A stretch of DNA of 54,136 nt. It comes from W11650 sp963545585 (GTDB lineage: Bacteria; Bacillota; Clostridia; Lachnospirales; Vallitaleaceae). The notes under the pieces are model-generated. The model saw nothing but the letters and a program-made list of their open reading frames with translations. It ran no database searches and had not been told where the DNA came from. A program made the position numbers and the translations under genes. Within the stretch, counting starts at the first letter, position 1. Every line of letters begins with the position of its first letter. Positions 1-7,658 of the stretch are shown one piece after another. The DNA lies in assembly GCA_963545585.1 (NCBI GenBank), contig CAUUKX010000004.1, forward strand, positions 1 through 54,136, in the 5' to 3' direction.

Positions 1-457
1 CAATTCCGGTAAAACGACCGCTTTGACCGGCTAACGGCCAAGTTGTCATATAACCAGCAAAGGAGATCAGCAGAAAAGCACGGCCAACCAGCGCCGGATT
101 CATAAAGTTCTGCCCGAGTCCGCCGTATAACTGCTTTACAATAATAATGGCAATAAAACTGCCTAAAATCGGCACGAAATAATAATGTCCCGATGGCAGG
201 TTCAGACCCAGCAGGAGACCAGTAACAGCCGCCGACAAATCACCGATGGTAATCGGCTTTTTTAAAATCTTTTGATATAAATATTCAAACAGTACCGCCG
301 AGCCGACAGCCAGCGCTACATTGATAATTGCGTTTAATCCAAAAACATAGAATCCCCATAAAGTCGCCGGTGCCAGCGCGATTAAAACATCCCGCATAAT
401 GGATTTGGTACTGGCGTTATCCCTGATATGAGGAGATGACGAAACAATATTTAGCAT
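1..457 (-). CDS. rnfD: RnfD, electron transport complex subunit D (3' part outside window)
   Basis: Membrane subunit of the Rnf complex, which couples electron transfer from ferredoxin to NAD+ with Na+ or H+ export. The ATG at 457 follows a GGAGGTGG ribosome binding site, and the frame stays open to the left edge (152 codons). The visible part reads MLNIVSSSPHIRDNASTKSI, then several membrane segments including VTGLLLGLNLPSGHYYFVP and NFMNPALVGRAFL, which are typical of the RnfD/NqrB family. The threonine that carries covalent FMN would lie beyond the window. It starts 14 bp after rnfC stops, in the usual rnfC-rnfD order, so rnfG, E, A and B probably follow to the left. Confidence 0.93.
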   Translation of the reverse strand, partial: MLNIVSSSPHIRDNASTKSIMRDVLIALAPATLWGFYVFGLNAIINVALAVGSAVLFEYLYQKILKKPITIGDLSAAVTGLLLGLNLPSGHYYFVPILGSFIAIIIVKQLYGGLGQNFMNPALVGRAFLLISFAGYMTTWPLAGQSGRFTGI

Positions 458-471
458 TTTTCCACCTCCGA

Positions 472-1782
472 TTATGCTCGTTTTTTAGCCATTAATGCCC
501 GCTTTTTGACTCTGATAGAATGAACCAGATGCCGTTTGGCCGGGCAGACATAGGAACAAGAACCACATTCAATACAGTCTAAGCCATGACAGCGTAAAAA
601 TCTGTCCTCATCGTCGTTTCTGGCAAAACGATCCAGTTCCAGAGGCAGTAAGTTCATCGGACACGCCCTCGTACAGCGGCCGCAGCGAATGCAGGCACTT
701 TCCTGACAAATAGCCGCTTCTTTGTCCGACAGCAGCAAAATACAGGATGAAGTTTTCATGACCGGAACATCATAGTCAAACATAGCTAACCCCATCATCG
801 GTCCACCGTGAATGATTTTAACGGCTTCCTCCGGGTGACCGCCCGACATTTCAATCAGCTGGCGATAAGATATGCCCAGCGGCACGCGATAATTGGCCGG
901 TTGATCGTACATTTCGCCCGACATGGTAATAATCCGGCGCAGCAGCGGAATTCCCTCTAACACTGCCTGACCGATGGCCACCGTAGTATCGACATTATCC
1001 ACGATGCAGCCGACATCAGCCGGGAGTTTGCCGCTCGGCACTTTTCTTTTGGTGGCGGAATAAATCAGCTGTTTTTCGGCACCTTGCGGATATTTGGTTT
1101 CCATCACGCAAACCGACATCCGGCTTTTTCCAGCAATGGCTTTTTCCATCGCCGCAATCGCATCCAGCTTATTATCCTCAATACCGATAATGCCCTGTGC
1201 CTCGGGAAAGAGCGTCAAAATAACTTCCAGTCCCCGTACCACTGCGGCCGGCTCCTCCACCAAAATCCGATGGTCGGAAGTAAGGTACGGCTCACATTCG
1301 GCTCCGTTAATTAAAATATATTCAATTTTTTTATCCGCTGGCGGATTCAGTTTGATATGTGTAGGAAAGCCTGCGCCGCCCAAGCCGACGATACCCGCTT
1401 CCCGGATTAAATGCAAAATCTCTTCCTTGGAAAGTTCCGATAACGGTTTCACTTCCATCTGGGTGCGGCGGTACTGCCCGTCGTTGGCAATAATAACCGC
1501 ATCTCCCTTAGAGCCGTTTGGCTGCAAAACTTTAACAATCTTTTTCACTGTTCCGGAAACGCTGCTGTGTACCGGCGATGATACAAATGCATCACTATCG
1601 CCTATTTTTTGCCCGGCTAAAACTTCGTCACCGACTTTGACAATCGGTTTGCATGGCGCGCCGATATGCTGCTGCATTAAAATAGTAACCGTTTCACCCG
1701 GCGTTACGTCCCGGATGGGAATTGTTTTCGTAAATTCTTTGGAATACGAGGGGTGAATTCCCCCATGAAATGTGTTAGACAC
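472..1782 (-). CDS. rnfC: RnfC, electron transport complex subunit C
   Basis: Peripheral iron-sulfur and flavin subunit of the Rnf complex, thought to be the NAD(H)-reacting end. It has 436 aa, the compact size seen in clostridia. The N-terminal barrel-sandwich part (FHGGIHP) is followed by GLGGAGFPT at 133-141 and INGAECEPYLTSDHR at 159-172, the NADH/FMN-binding fold shared with NuoF. Two 4Fe-4S motifs follow: Cys364, 367, 370, 374 and Cys403, 406, 409, 413. The start has an AAGGAGG box upstream. It appears to be the first gene of the rnf operon, behind a 423-bp gap with a candidate promoter. Confidence 0.96.
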   Translation of the reverse strand: MSNTFHGGIHPSYSKEFTKTIPIRDVTPGETVTILMQQHIGAPCKPIVKVGDEVLAGQKIGDSDAFVSSPVHSSVSGTVKKIVKVLQPNGSKGDAVIIANDGQYRRTQMEVKPLSELSKEEILHLIREAGIVGLGGAGFPTHIKLNPPADKKIEYILINGAECEPYLTSDHRILVEEPAAVVRGLEVILTLFPEAQGIIGIEDNKLDAIAAMEKAIAGKSRMSVCVMETKYPQGAEKQLIYSATKRKVPSGKLPADVGCIVDNVDTTVAIGQAVLEGIPLLRRIITMSGEMYDQPANYRVPLGISYRQLIEMSGGHPEEAVKIIHGGPMMGLAMFDYDVPVMKTSSCILLLSDKEAAICQESACIRCGRCTRACPMNLLPLELDRFARNDDEDRFLRCHGLDCIECGSCSYVCPAKRHLVHSIRVKKRALMAKKRA

Positions 1783-1931
1783 TCTCTATTCGCCTCCTTA
1801 ACCTATCTTGCTGCTCTTTCGAATATTCGCCGCGGCCGATGTACAAATCAGGCATTTCAAAACAAGATCGAAACCACCCGATCCAATATTTGTCCCCAAT
1901 TTATCACTTATAATTCAGCCTAACCCTTTAT

Positions 1932-1960
1932 AATATAAACAAATTTTAATAAAAAATCAA
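1932..1960 (-). promoter_or_regulatory. Candidate sigma-A promoter for rnfCD...
   Basis: On the minus strand TTGATT (1955-1960) is separated by 17 bp from TATATT (1932-1937). Each box differs from consensus at two positions or fewer. It is the best-placed candidate in the gap before rnfC. Confidence 0.45.
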
Positions 1961-2134
1961 TGATTGTTATTTTTTTGATTATCAAGGCGTTGATTAATGT
2001 TTATAGAATGTTTAAAAACAAACGAATGTATACAGAATACACAAAAAGGAATCCATTACTTTTGGTAGATTTTTAAAGCTTTCCCTTTTCTTTTCGTTAA
2101 GAAAATAACTTATTGCTGCTCTGTATTTATAAAA

Positions 2135-2177
2135 AAGACTTTGCCGACTGACTGTTTGAGTCAAAAGGCAAAGTCTT
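2135..2177 (-). terminator. Rho-independent terminator after the rhomboid-like gene
   Basis: AAGACTTTGCC (11 bp, perfect arms at 2135-2145 and 2167-2177) forms a stem that on the minus strand runs into TTTTTTAT. It lies 29 bp after the stop of the gene at 2206 and separates the smpB/tmRNA group from rnf. Confidence 0.85.
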
Positions 2178-2205
2178 ACAAAAATGCTTATAATTCAAGT
2201 TTTGT

Positions 2206-3072
2206 CTATGCTTCTCCCGCTTTTTTATGGGTATGCTGATGCAAATGCTCCATGCAGTATTCGTGATAACCTTCACAAGCCGAGCAATATCGAAACTCCA
2301 ATTCAGGAGAGGATAACTCCGTCCGTCCGCAAACTTCGCAGCAGTGCTTAGCTGCTGACTGCGATGCCAATCCGGCTTGATAGGGATTTCGACCACCCTG
2401 TATTACTTTCCACTGCCTGCGCTGCCGCTGTCGGCTGCCGATATGAACGATACGCCCGGAAAATAAGCTTTTGCCGAAAAAGATCAAAAAATTAATCAGG
2501 CCAGTGATGATTAAAATTTTACCGGTTAAAGAAGTCAGCACAAACAAAATCGCCAGCATCGCACCACTGAAATAAGCAATATATTTAATCTTAATCGGAA
2601 TAAAAAACATAAATAAAATCATTTCATCCGGGAAGTAAACCGCATAAGCAAAAAACAGCGAAGAATTTAAATAAATACCGCTGATATTGCCGCCGAAGAT
2701 ACTGCCGGCCAAAATTACACCCAGCATGCCGAGCAGATAATACATGGTAAAAGCAAAAGAACCCATGGCGTACTCCAACTGCCGGCCAATGCTGTAATAA
2801 AAGAAAATCACCAGTGCCGCAATGAAAGTACTCATTATACTGCCGGAAAACCCTGCCGGCGGGATAAAAATAAAGCTGATAATCCGCCACACCTGTCCGG
2901 CTAAAATGGCTTCTCGGTTAAAGGCTAACATCTCAGTTAAGTCAAATGAAAAAACCATTTGCATGACATAAACAATTGCATTTCCGGCTAAGATATAAAC
3001 CATCAGGTTGGGAATTGTCAGCCAGCCGATTTTTCTTTCTAATTTATCTAATAATTTCATAATGTCCCGCAT
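2206..3072 (-). CDS. Rhomboid-like membrane protein, probable pseudoprotease with C-terminal zinc-ribbon-like tail
   Basis: 288 aa with about six membrane helices (residues 20-205), then a basic linker and a Cys/His-rich tail: Cys244, 245, 248, Cys263, 266, 273 and the run HLHQHTH. The membrane core resembles rhomboid/derlin proteins. The place where a rhomboid has GxSG reads YLNSSLFFAYA (135-144), and the last helix has no histidine matching the catalytic one, so proteolytic activity is doubtful. The tail could bind zinc. The ATG at 3072 lies 4 bp after the preceding stop; the ATG at 3060 is an alternative and neither has a strong ribosome binding site. Fold assignment is by pattern only; function unknown. 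Confidence 0.75.
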   Translation of the reverse strand: MRDIMKLLDKLERKIGWLTIPNLMVYILAGNAIVYVMQMVFSFDLTEMLAFNREAILAGQVWRIISFIFIPPAGFSGSIMSTFIAALVIFFYYSIGRQLEYAMGSFAFTMYYLLGMLGVILAGSIFGGNISGIYLNSSLFFAYAVYFPDEMILFMFFIPIKIKYIAYFSGAMLAILFVLTSLTGKILIITGLINFLIFFGKSLFSGRIVHIGSRQRQRRQWKVIQGGRNPYQAGLASQSAAKHCCEVCGRTELSSPELEFRYCSACEGYHEYCMEHLHQHTHKKAGEA

Positions 3073-3076
3073 CCAC

Positions 3077-3625
3077 TTATTTTTCAGGGGCTATCGGTTC
3101 TTCTTCTATATTTTCTACGCAGTCACAATCACATTCCACAGTTTCGGCCACATCCTCATGCGAGCAGCAACAGCAGCCGCAGCTATCTTCATTTTTCAAA
3201 GCGCTTTCATAAACAATCCGGATCGAGGACACCGTTGCTTTATAATCAATATACAAAGTAAATTCCTTTTCCGTTTCCTCATTATCGGGTTCTGATACCG
3301 AAACGCTGCTGGCGGTGTTATTGCCGTCCAAAATCACCCGGCACTCATCCGGCACCAAAATACTGACTGAACTGACCAGCGCAAAAACATTCAAATAAAC
3401 CGATGGACTTTCCGGATGAACACCTAAGAAATTCAATTTAACCGACGCACCCAACGCTGCTACCGAATCATCTTCAAAATCCGAATTATAATACAAAGTC
3501 TTACTGTTACCAGTGATTACTTCATTATAAAAAACCTTCAGCTCCTCGTATTTTTTATATGCGTACGTTCCTGCTCCCACTGCGGCACCAAACAGCAATG
3601 CTCTTTTTAAACTTTTTAATCTCAT
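3077..3625 (-). CDS. Hypothetical membrane-anchored protein with Cys-rich acidic tail
   Basis: 182 aa from the ATG at 3625 (AAAGGAG six bases upstream; the GTG at 3628 is too close to it). A short hydrophobic N-terminus (RALLFGAAVGAGTYAY) suggests a single membrane anchor. The middle (VYLNVFALVSSVSILVPDECRVILDG) has the alternating pattern of the beta-rich C-terminal domain of LiaF-type proteins, but similarity is weak. The end is acidic and carries eight cysteines in SCGCCCC and ECDCDC, which may bind metal. It sits 48 bp behind the tmRNA and 4 bp before the rhomboid-like gene, so it is likely cotranscribed with the latter. Function not recognised. Confidence 0.7.
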   Translation of the reverse strand: MRLKSLKRALLFGAAVGAGTYAYKKYEELKVFYNEVITGNSKTLYYNSDFEDDSVAALGASVKLNFLGVHPESPSVYLNVFALVSSVSILVPDECRVILDGNNTASSVSVSEPDNEETEKEFTLYIDYKATVSSIRIVYESALKNEDSCGCCCCSHEDVAETVECDCDCVENIEEEPIAPEK

Positions 3626-3673
3626 CACGTTCTCCTTTCATACCCTTTTCAATACCTTGATCGCCGAATCAAA

Positions 3674-4017
3674 TGGAGGTGAGGGGAATCGAACCCCTGT
3701 CCAAAATCCTATTCATTAAAGCATCTCCCATTACAGTCTTTGTTTTTTCATTCCCTCTGCCGACCGTCCAAAGACAGACTGCCAGTTTTAGTAGCTTCAT
3801 ATTTCTTCCTCACCGTCAAAGCTTTCGATGCGAAGTGCCTCACCAATCTGATGCCCGTGCCCCTGTCAGTGAGCGAACAGGACGGACAGCCGCCTAATTA
3901 GGCTGCAAATGCTAAATTATCTTCAGCGTTTAATTTTAAGTTTCGAGTTTTAACGTAGCCCCGAACTACGAATGGCTTCTTTAACTGCAAAAACCCTGTC
4001 GAATCCAAGACACCCCC
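3674..4017 (-). ncRNA. ssrA: tmRNA (10Sa RNA)
   Basis: Transfer-messenger RNA that rescues stalled ribosomes together with SmpB. The 5' end GGGGGTGTCTTGGATTCGAC (from 4017) and the 3' end with T-arm GGTTCGATTCC and CACCTCCA (to 3674) form the tRNA-like domain; GGGGGUG pairs with CACCUCC with one G-U pair, and CCA is encoded. Length is 344 nt. The tag frame is at 3898-3927. The 5' end begins only 3 bp after the smpB stop codon, so both are almost certainly made as one transcript and the tmRNA released by processing. No clear terminator follows before the next gene. Confidence 0.96.
3898..3927 (-). other. tmRNA proteolysis tag reading frame
   Basis: Resume codon GCT followed by codons for EDNLAFAA and TAA, so the added tag would be A-AEDNLAFAA. 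This ends in the usual AA degron and resembles other clostridial tags. The resume codon was placed by analogy with the Bacillus subtilis tmRNA. Confidence 0.8.
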
Positions 4018-4020
4018 GTA

Positions 4021-4476
4021 CTAAAGTTTAACCTTAAAGGTTCGTTCGGCAGTCCGGCTAATTTCTTTCTTTTTCAAAGTCTCTCGTTTGTCGTACAGCT
4101 TTTTTCCTTTGGCCAGACCGATTTCCATTTTAATCAGGCCTTCTTTTAAGTAAATTTTCAGCGGCATGATCGTATATCCGTCTGCTGCCGTCGCTCCGGC
4201 TAAAGCATTGATTTCTTTCCGGTGCAATAAAAGCTTGCGCGTCCGCAAAGGATCCTTATTGAAAATATTTCCCTTTTCATACGGCGTAATATGCATGCCC
4301 ACTACAAAAATCTCGCCACTGATAATCTTAATGTAGCTTTCTTTGATGGACGCTTTACCCATACGAATGGATTTTACTTCCGTCCCAACCAGCTCAATTC
4401 CGGCTTCATAATTCTTTTCAATAAAATAATCGTGATAGGCCTTTTTGTTTTGGGCCAGAAGCTTATAATCGCTCAT
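4021..4476 (-). CDS. smpB: SmpB, SsrA-binding protein
   Basis: Small basic protein that binds tmRNA and brings it to stalled ribosomes. It has 151 aa from the ATG at 4476, which has GAAGGA just upstream; a longer frame to 4527 adds 17 residues not typical of the family. Conserved elements include NKKAYHDYFIEKNYEAGIEL, GTEVKSIR, the central KDPLRTRKLLLH and the basic C-terminal tail KGKKLYDKRETLKKKE, which occupies the empty mRNA channel. The tmRNA gene follows after 3 bp. Confidence 0.97.
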   Translation of the reverse strand: MSDYKLLAQNKKAYHDYFIEKNYEAGIELVGTEVKSIRMGKASIKESYIKIISGEIFVVGMHITPYEKGNIFNKDPLRTRKLLLHRKEINALAGATAADGYTIMPLKIYLKEGLIKMEIGLAKGKKLYDKRETLKKKEISRTAERTFKVKL

Positions 4477-4555
4477 TTTCCTTCGCTTTCTGTCTTTTTT
4501 GTAAAATGCCGCCCGCACACAGGGCAAAGTTATGCCTTTTGGCCTAACACGATTT

Positions 4556-4564
4556 ATTATAGCA
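4556..4564 (-). promoter_or_regulatory. Extended -10 promoter element for smpB-ssrA
   Basis: On the minus strand TGC directly precedes TATAAT (4556-4561), an extended -10 of the TGnTATAAT type. The -35 region is weak. It lies about 80 bp before the smpB start in an AT-rich stretch, with a small GCC-AAAA-GGC hairpin in the leader. Confidence 0.5.
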
Positions 4565-4642
4565 TAATTTATCCATAAACTATATTAAAAATTCATTACA
4601 ATTCTTATAGTTTTATTCTATTTATGATTTTTGATGGTTATT

Positions 4643-4928
4643 AACTCAGCTTTCCTATGTTCGTCAGAACAGTCTTTTTAGGCTCGTTGGATGGGCAAGA
4701 ACGTTAGGCGAACTGCGGAGCAAATCGCCGATAGTGGAGCCCATCCCGGTTGCGCGCCCGCGCAGAAATGCGAAGCGTTTCGACAGGGCACCCTCTCCTT
4801 GAGCGGGATATGGCCAAAAAAAGACTATGGTAGGTCGCCCACCCGGGCAGAAAGCGGAGCTTTCGACCAAGGCAGACCGCCCGCCCGGGCAGAAGCGCGC
4901 AGCACTTCGAGCAGGGGAAAGTTGAGTT
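4643..4928. repeat. Dispersed intergenic repeat, composite full-length copy (286 bp)
   Basis: A GC-rich block in AT-rich surroundings, bounded by inverted ends AACTCAGCTTTCC (4643-4655) and GGAAAGTTGAGTT (4916-4928). The left end continues into an A module (CTATGTTCGTCAGAACAGTC then TTTTTAGGCTCG). The right end is a B module (GGCAGACCGCCCGCCCGGGC then AGAAGCGCGCAGCACTTCGAGC). The inner part aligns with the reverse complement of the copy at 19375-19529. It contains no plausible gene. It follows the last gene of the sugar ABC operon, where its hairpins may serve as the transcript end. Confidence 0.85.
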
Positions 4929-4952
4929 ATTAAAAGGAGAAAAACTGCTTTT

Positions 4953-5963
4953 TTAACTATTTTTTTGTCTTTTTAAATAGCTTTTAAATCCAAGCGGATG
5001 CTTTTTTAACTGATCCGCCACTATGGCTACTACGATAACGCATCCGGTTATTACCTGCATCACAAAAGAATGAATGCCAAACTGGGTACCGACATTATCA
5101 ATCAATATAATAAGTACTGTTCCGAGTGCTGTTCCGGCAATGGAACCCAGGCCTCCGGCCAGAGACGCTCCGCCTAAAACACTGGCTGCAATTGCGTTGG
5201 TTTCATAGCCTTCGCCGGCAGTAGGAATTGCCGAGTTAATTCTTGCCGCCAGCATAACTCCTGCTATGCCATATAAAAATCCGGCAAAAGCATAAGCCGC
5301 ATAGGTTGTTTTGCGAATAGAAATTCCATTTAGTCTGGCAACTTCCACTCCGCTTCCTAATACAAACAGATTTCGGCCAAAAACCGTATAGCGCAGCAAT
5401 AAGAATACCAAAACCGCTATCATTCCCCAAACAACTGCCAGTTTAGGAATAACCAAAAAATTACTGCTGGCAAAATCGGCAAATTGGGTCGCAATGCCGG
5501 AAACCGTTCCGCCGTTAGAGATGACCTTGATCAGCCCTCTTATAATCGTTTGTGTGCCTAATGTCGCAACAAAAGCCGGCACTTTAAACTCGTGAATTAA
5601 TGCTGCGTTAACGCTGCCCCAAACAATACCGGCAGCTACCGCCAGAAGGATGGACGGAAAAATGCCGATTTCCCATCGGGCCTGGCCCATTGCCGCCATC
5701 AAAGTTGAAAAGCCAACAATTGCCCCGCAACTGATATCAATGCCGCCTGTGATAATAATACAAGTCTGGGCAATAGAAATTACCCCGATAATGGCGCATT
5801 GCTTTAAAATATTAGTTAAATTATAGGTCGTTAAGAAATTTTGAGTTCCCAGAGAAGCAAAGATAAATAATATAGCAATAATAAATATCATGGAAATTTC
5901 TGTTTTCATTAGAATTCTTCTCAGGCCGTCCTTCTGAGACATCCTCTTTTCTTCCGCTTTCAC
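4953..5963 (-). CDS. Sugar ABC transporter permease, RbsC/MglC family
   Basis: Membrane subunit of a ribose-type (CUT2) ABC importer, 336 aa with 8-10 hydrophobic helices and the family signature GGIDISCGAIVGFSTLMA near residue 71. The GTG start at 5963 overlaps the stop of the ATPase gene (GTGA) and has GAGG seven bases upstream; an ATG seven codons later is an alternative. It is the last gene of the LacI-controlled sugar operon. CUT2 systems usually carry monosaccharides. The true substrate cannot be read from the sequence. Confidence 0.93.
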   Translation of the reverse strand: MKAEEKRMSQKDGLRRILMKTEISMIFIIAILFIFASLGTQNFLTTYNLTNILKQCAIIGVISIAQTCIIITGGIDISCGAIVGFSTLMAAMGQARWEIGIFPSILLAVAAGIVWGSVNAALIHEFKVPAFVATLGTQTIIRGLIKVISNGGTVSGIATQFADFASSNFLVIPKLAVVWGMIAVLVFLLLRYTVFGRNLFVLGSGVEVARLNGISIRKTTYAAYAFAGFLYGIAGVMLAARINSAIPTAGEGYETNAIAASVLGGASLAGGLGSIAGTALGTVLIILIDNVGTQFGIHSFVMQVITGCVIVVAIVADQLKKHPLGFKSYLKRQKNS

Positions 5964-7486
5964 TGTGCTACCTCCTCATCATAAATCGTAGAAGCTACCC
6001 TCAAAACATCTTCCTCACTCATTTTTTTAAGTTCACCGGCTTCAACCATACCGGCTATATGGCCCTCAGCCATGATTGCCATCCTGTCAGAAAGCCCCAT
6101 TGCTTCCGGCAGATAAGAAGAAATAATAATAATTCCTTTTCCTTGCGCTGCAAGACTTTCAATTAATTTAAATATTTCTTCCTTAGCGCCAACATCAATT
6201 CCCACCGTTGGTTCATCAAAAATCAAAATATCCGGATCGCGGCACAGAAGCTTGGAAATTACAACTTTTTGCTGATTGCCGCCGGAAAGATTGTTGACAA
6301 TTTGCTGAATCCCCGGCGTTTTTATCTGCATTTTTTCCTTATATTCCAACGCTCTTTTTTTCTCCTGCTTCACATCTACAATTCCAATGCGGCTAATCAG
6401 ATCATAAGAATACATGTTTATATTTAGTTCTACGCTTTGCGAAAGAGCCAGTCCATCGCTTCGGCGATCTTCTGTTAAAAATCCAACTTTATACATCATC
6501 GCATCTTTAACGGATCTTATTTTGGCCTTCTTTTTTGAAATAAAAATCTCTCCAGAATAAACCTTTTCTACTCCAAAAATAGCACGCATGACCTCACTGC
6601 GGCCAGCTCCCACCAAGCCAAAAAATCCCAAAATTTCGCCCCGGTGCAGGGTAAAACTTATGTTTTTAAACTTTTCACCATAAAGATTGCATACTTTAAG
6701 AACTTCTTCTCCTGGAACTTGATGCCGGATATTATATATATCTGCCATTTTCCGCCCGACCATTTTCGAGATCAAATAATCCTTATTTACTTCACTGACA
6801 TTTCTTGTTTCTACATATTCCCCATCTTTCATAATAGTAACGGTATCACAAATTTCTATAACCTCTTCCAATCGGTGGGAAATATAAATAACACTTATGC
6901 CCTGCGCCTTTAATTCTCGGATATAACGAAACAGCGTCTGTACCTTATCATTTTCCAAAAGCGCCGTAGGCTCGTCAAAAATAACCAAACGAGTATTTGA
7001 ATTCACTGAAATTTTACTAATGGTAATCATGGCCTGCATGGCAACCGGTAACTGACTGATGATATCCTGCGGATTGATAGCTAAACCAAACTTATCAATA
7101 ATTTTCTGGCTTTCGGCGTTTAATTTTTTCCAATCCACCAATCCAAAAGAATTTTTAGGCAATCGACCTAAAAAATAATTTTCAGCAACCGTTAAATTTT
7201 TAGCAATATTTACATGCTGATAATTGGCATACATTCCCAATCTGGCAGCATCCGTAACGGTTTTGGCTGATTCAAACTTTCCATTTACATTGATCCCGGC
7301 ACTTCCTTCGGTAGGAGGCTCTACTCTCATAATGCATTTTATAAGCGTGGATTTTCCGGCACCGTTTTCTCCTACCAGCGCCCGCACCTCTCCTTTTTTG
7401 ACAGTGGTGCTGATTCCTTTCAATGCTCGAACTCCTGGATATGTCTTTACAATATTCTCAATTTTTAAGATAATATTATCTTCCAT
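5960..7486 (-). CDS. Sugar ABC transporter ATP-binding protein, RbsA/MglA family (two ATPase domains)
   Basis: Energy-supplying subunit of the CUT2 importer, 508 aa from the ATG at 7486 (CGGAGGAAAT upstream; an upstream in-frame start lacks a site). Domain 1 has Walker A GENGAGKST at 39-47 and Walker B VIFDEPTA, with a degenerate signature (LPVAMQAM). Domain 2 has a degenerate Walker A (GLVGAGRSE) but an intact signature LSGGNQQK and Walker B LIFDEPTVGID. This asymmetry is normal for the family. It overlaps the permease by 4 bp and follows the binding-protein gene after a gap containing a strong hairpin. Confidence 0.95.
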   Translation of the reverse strand: MEDNIILKIENIVKTYPGVRALKGISTTVKKGEVRALVGENGAGKSTLIKCIMRVEPPTEGSAGINVNGKFESAKTVTDAARLGMYANYQHVNIAKNLTVAENYFLGRLPKNSFGLVDWKKLNAESQKIIDKFGLAINPQDIISQLPVAMQAMITISKISVNSNTRLVIFDEPTALLENDKVQTLFRYIRELKAQGISVIYISHRLEEVIEICDTVTIMKDGEYVETRNVSEVNKDYLISKMVGRKMADIYNIRHQVPGEEVLKVCNLYGEKFKNISFTLHRGEILGFFGLVGAGRSEVMRAIFGVEKVYSGEIFISKKKAKIRSVKDAMMYKVGFLTEDRRSDGLALSQSVELNINMYSYDLISRIGIVDVKQEKKRALEYKEKMQIKTPGIQQIVNNLSGGNQQKVVISKLLCRDPDILIFDEPTVGIDVGAKEEIFKLIESLAAQGKGIIIISSYLPEAMGLSDRMAIMAEGHIAGMVEAGELKKMSEEDVLRVASTIYDEEVAQ

Positions 7487-7546
7487 ATTTCCTCCGCTGT
7501 AAAAGGCAGACAGCCTTAAAAACCGCATCTAAATTTTGCGTCGACA

Positions 7547-7588
7547 GCGCCTGTTCCGCTAAAACGATACTTTCAGCAGAACAGGCGC
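7547..7588 (-). promoter_or_regulatory. Hairpin between binding-protein and ATPase genes
   Basis: Perfect 10-bp arms GCGCCTGTTC / GAACAGGCGC, extended inward by GCT/AGC after one mismatch. No T-run follows on the minus strand, so it is unlikely to be a full terminator. It may protect the 3' end of the binding-protein mRNA, giving more binding protein than ATPase. A smaller CCAG/CTGG hairpin lies just upstream (about 7635-7655). Confidence 0.6.
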
Positions 7589-7658
7589 CGCCGCCGCAAT
7601 CCAACGCCCAAAACATTTTTAATAAAAATCCAAAAGCCAGTTACAGCAGCTCTGGATT

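Larger units (their letters stand above)
1783..2205. other. Intergenic region upstream of rnfC
   Basis: An AT-rich stretch of 423 bp without a convincing gene. It holds the terminator of the rhomboid-like gene at 2135-2177 and a candidate rnfC promoter at 1932-1960. That promoter would leave an rnfC leader of about 140 nt in which no known riboswitch was recognised. Confidence 0.6.

Noticed and set aside
1094..1756. 220-codon open frame antisense to rnfC
   Set aside because: Complement of a strongly supported gene; composition (Ser/Pro/Thr-rich) is typical of a shadow frame and there is no initiation signal.
3673..3897. Plus-strand open frame over the tmRNA
   Set aside because: It lies antisense to a clearly folded tmRNA and has no initiation signal.
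4664..4933. Open frames on both strands within the repeat at 4643-4928 (68 and 80 codons)
   Set aside because: They follow repeat modules, have GC-driven composition, no ribosome binding sites and no family resemblance; the same modules elsewhere do not keep the frames.
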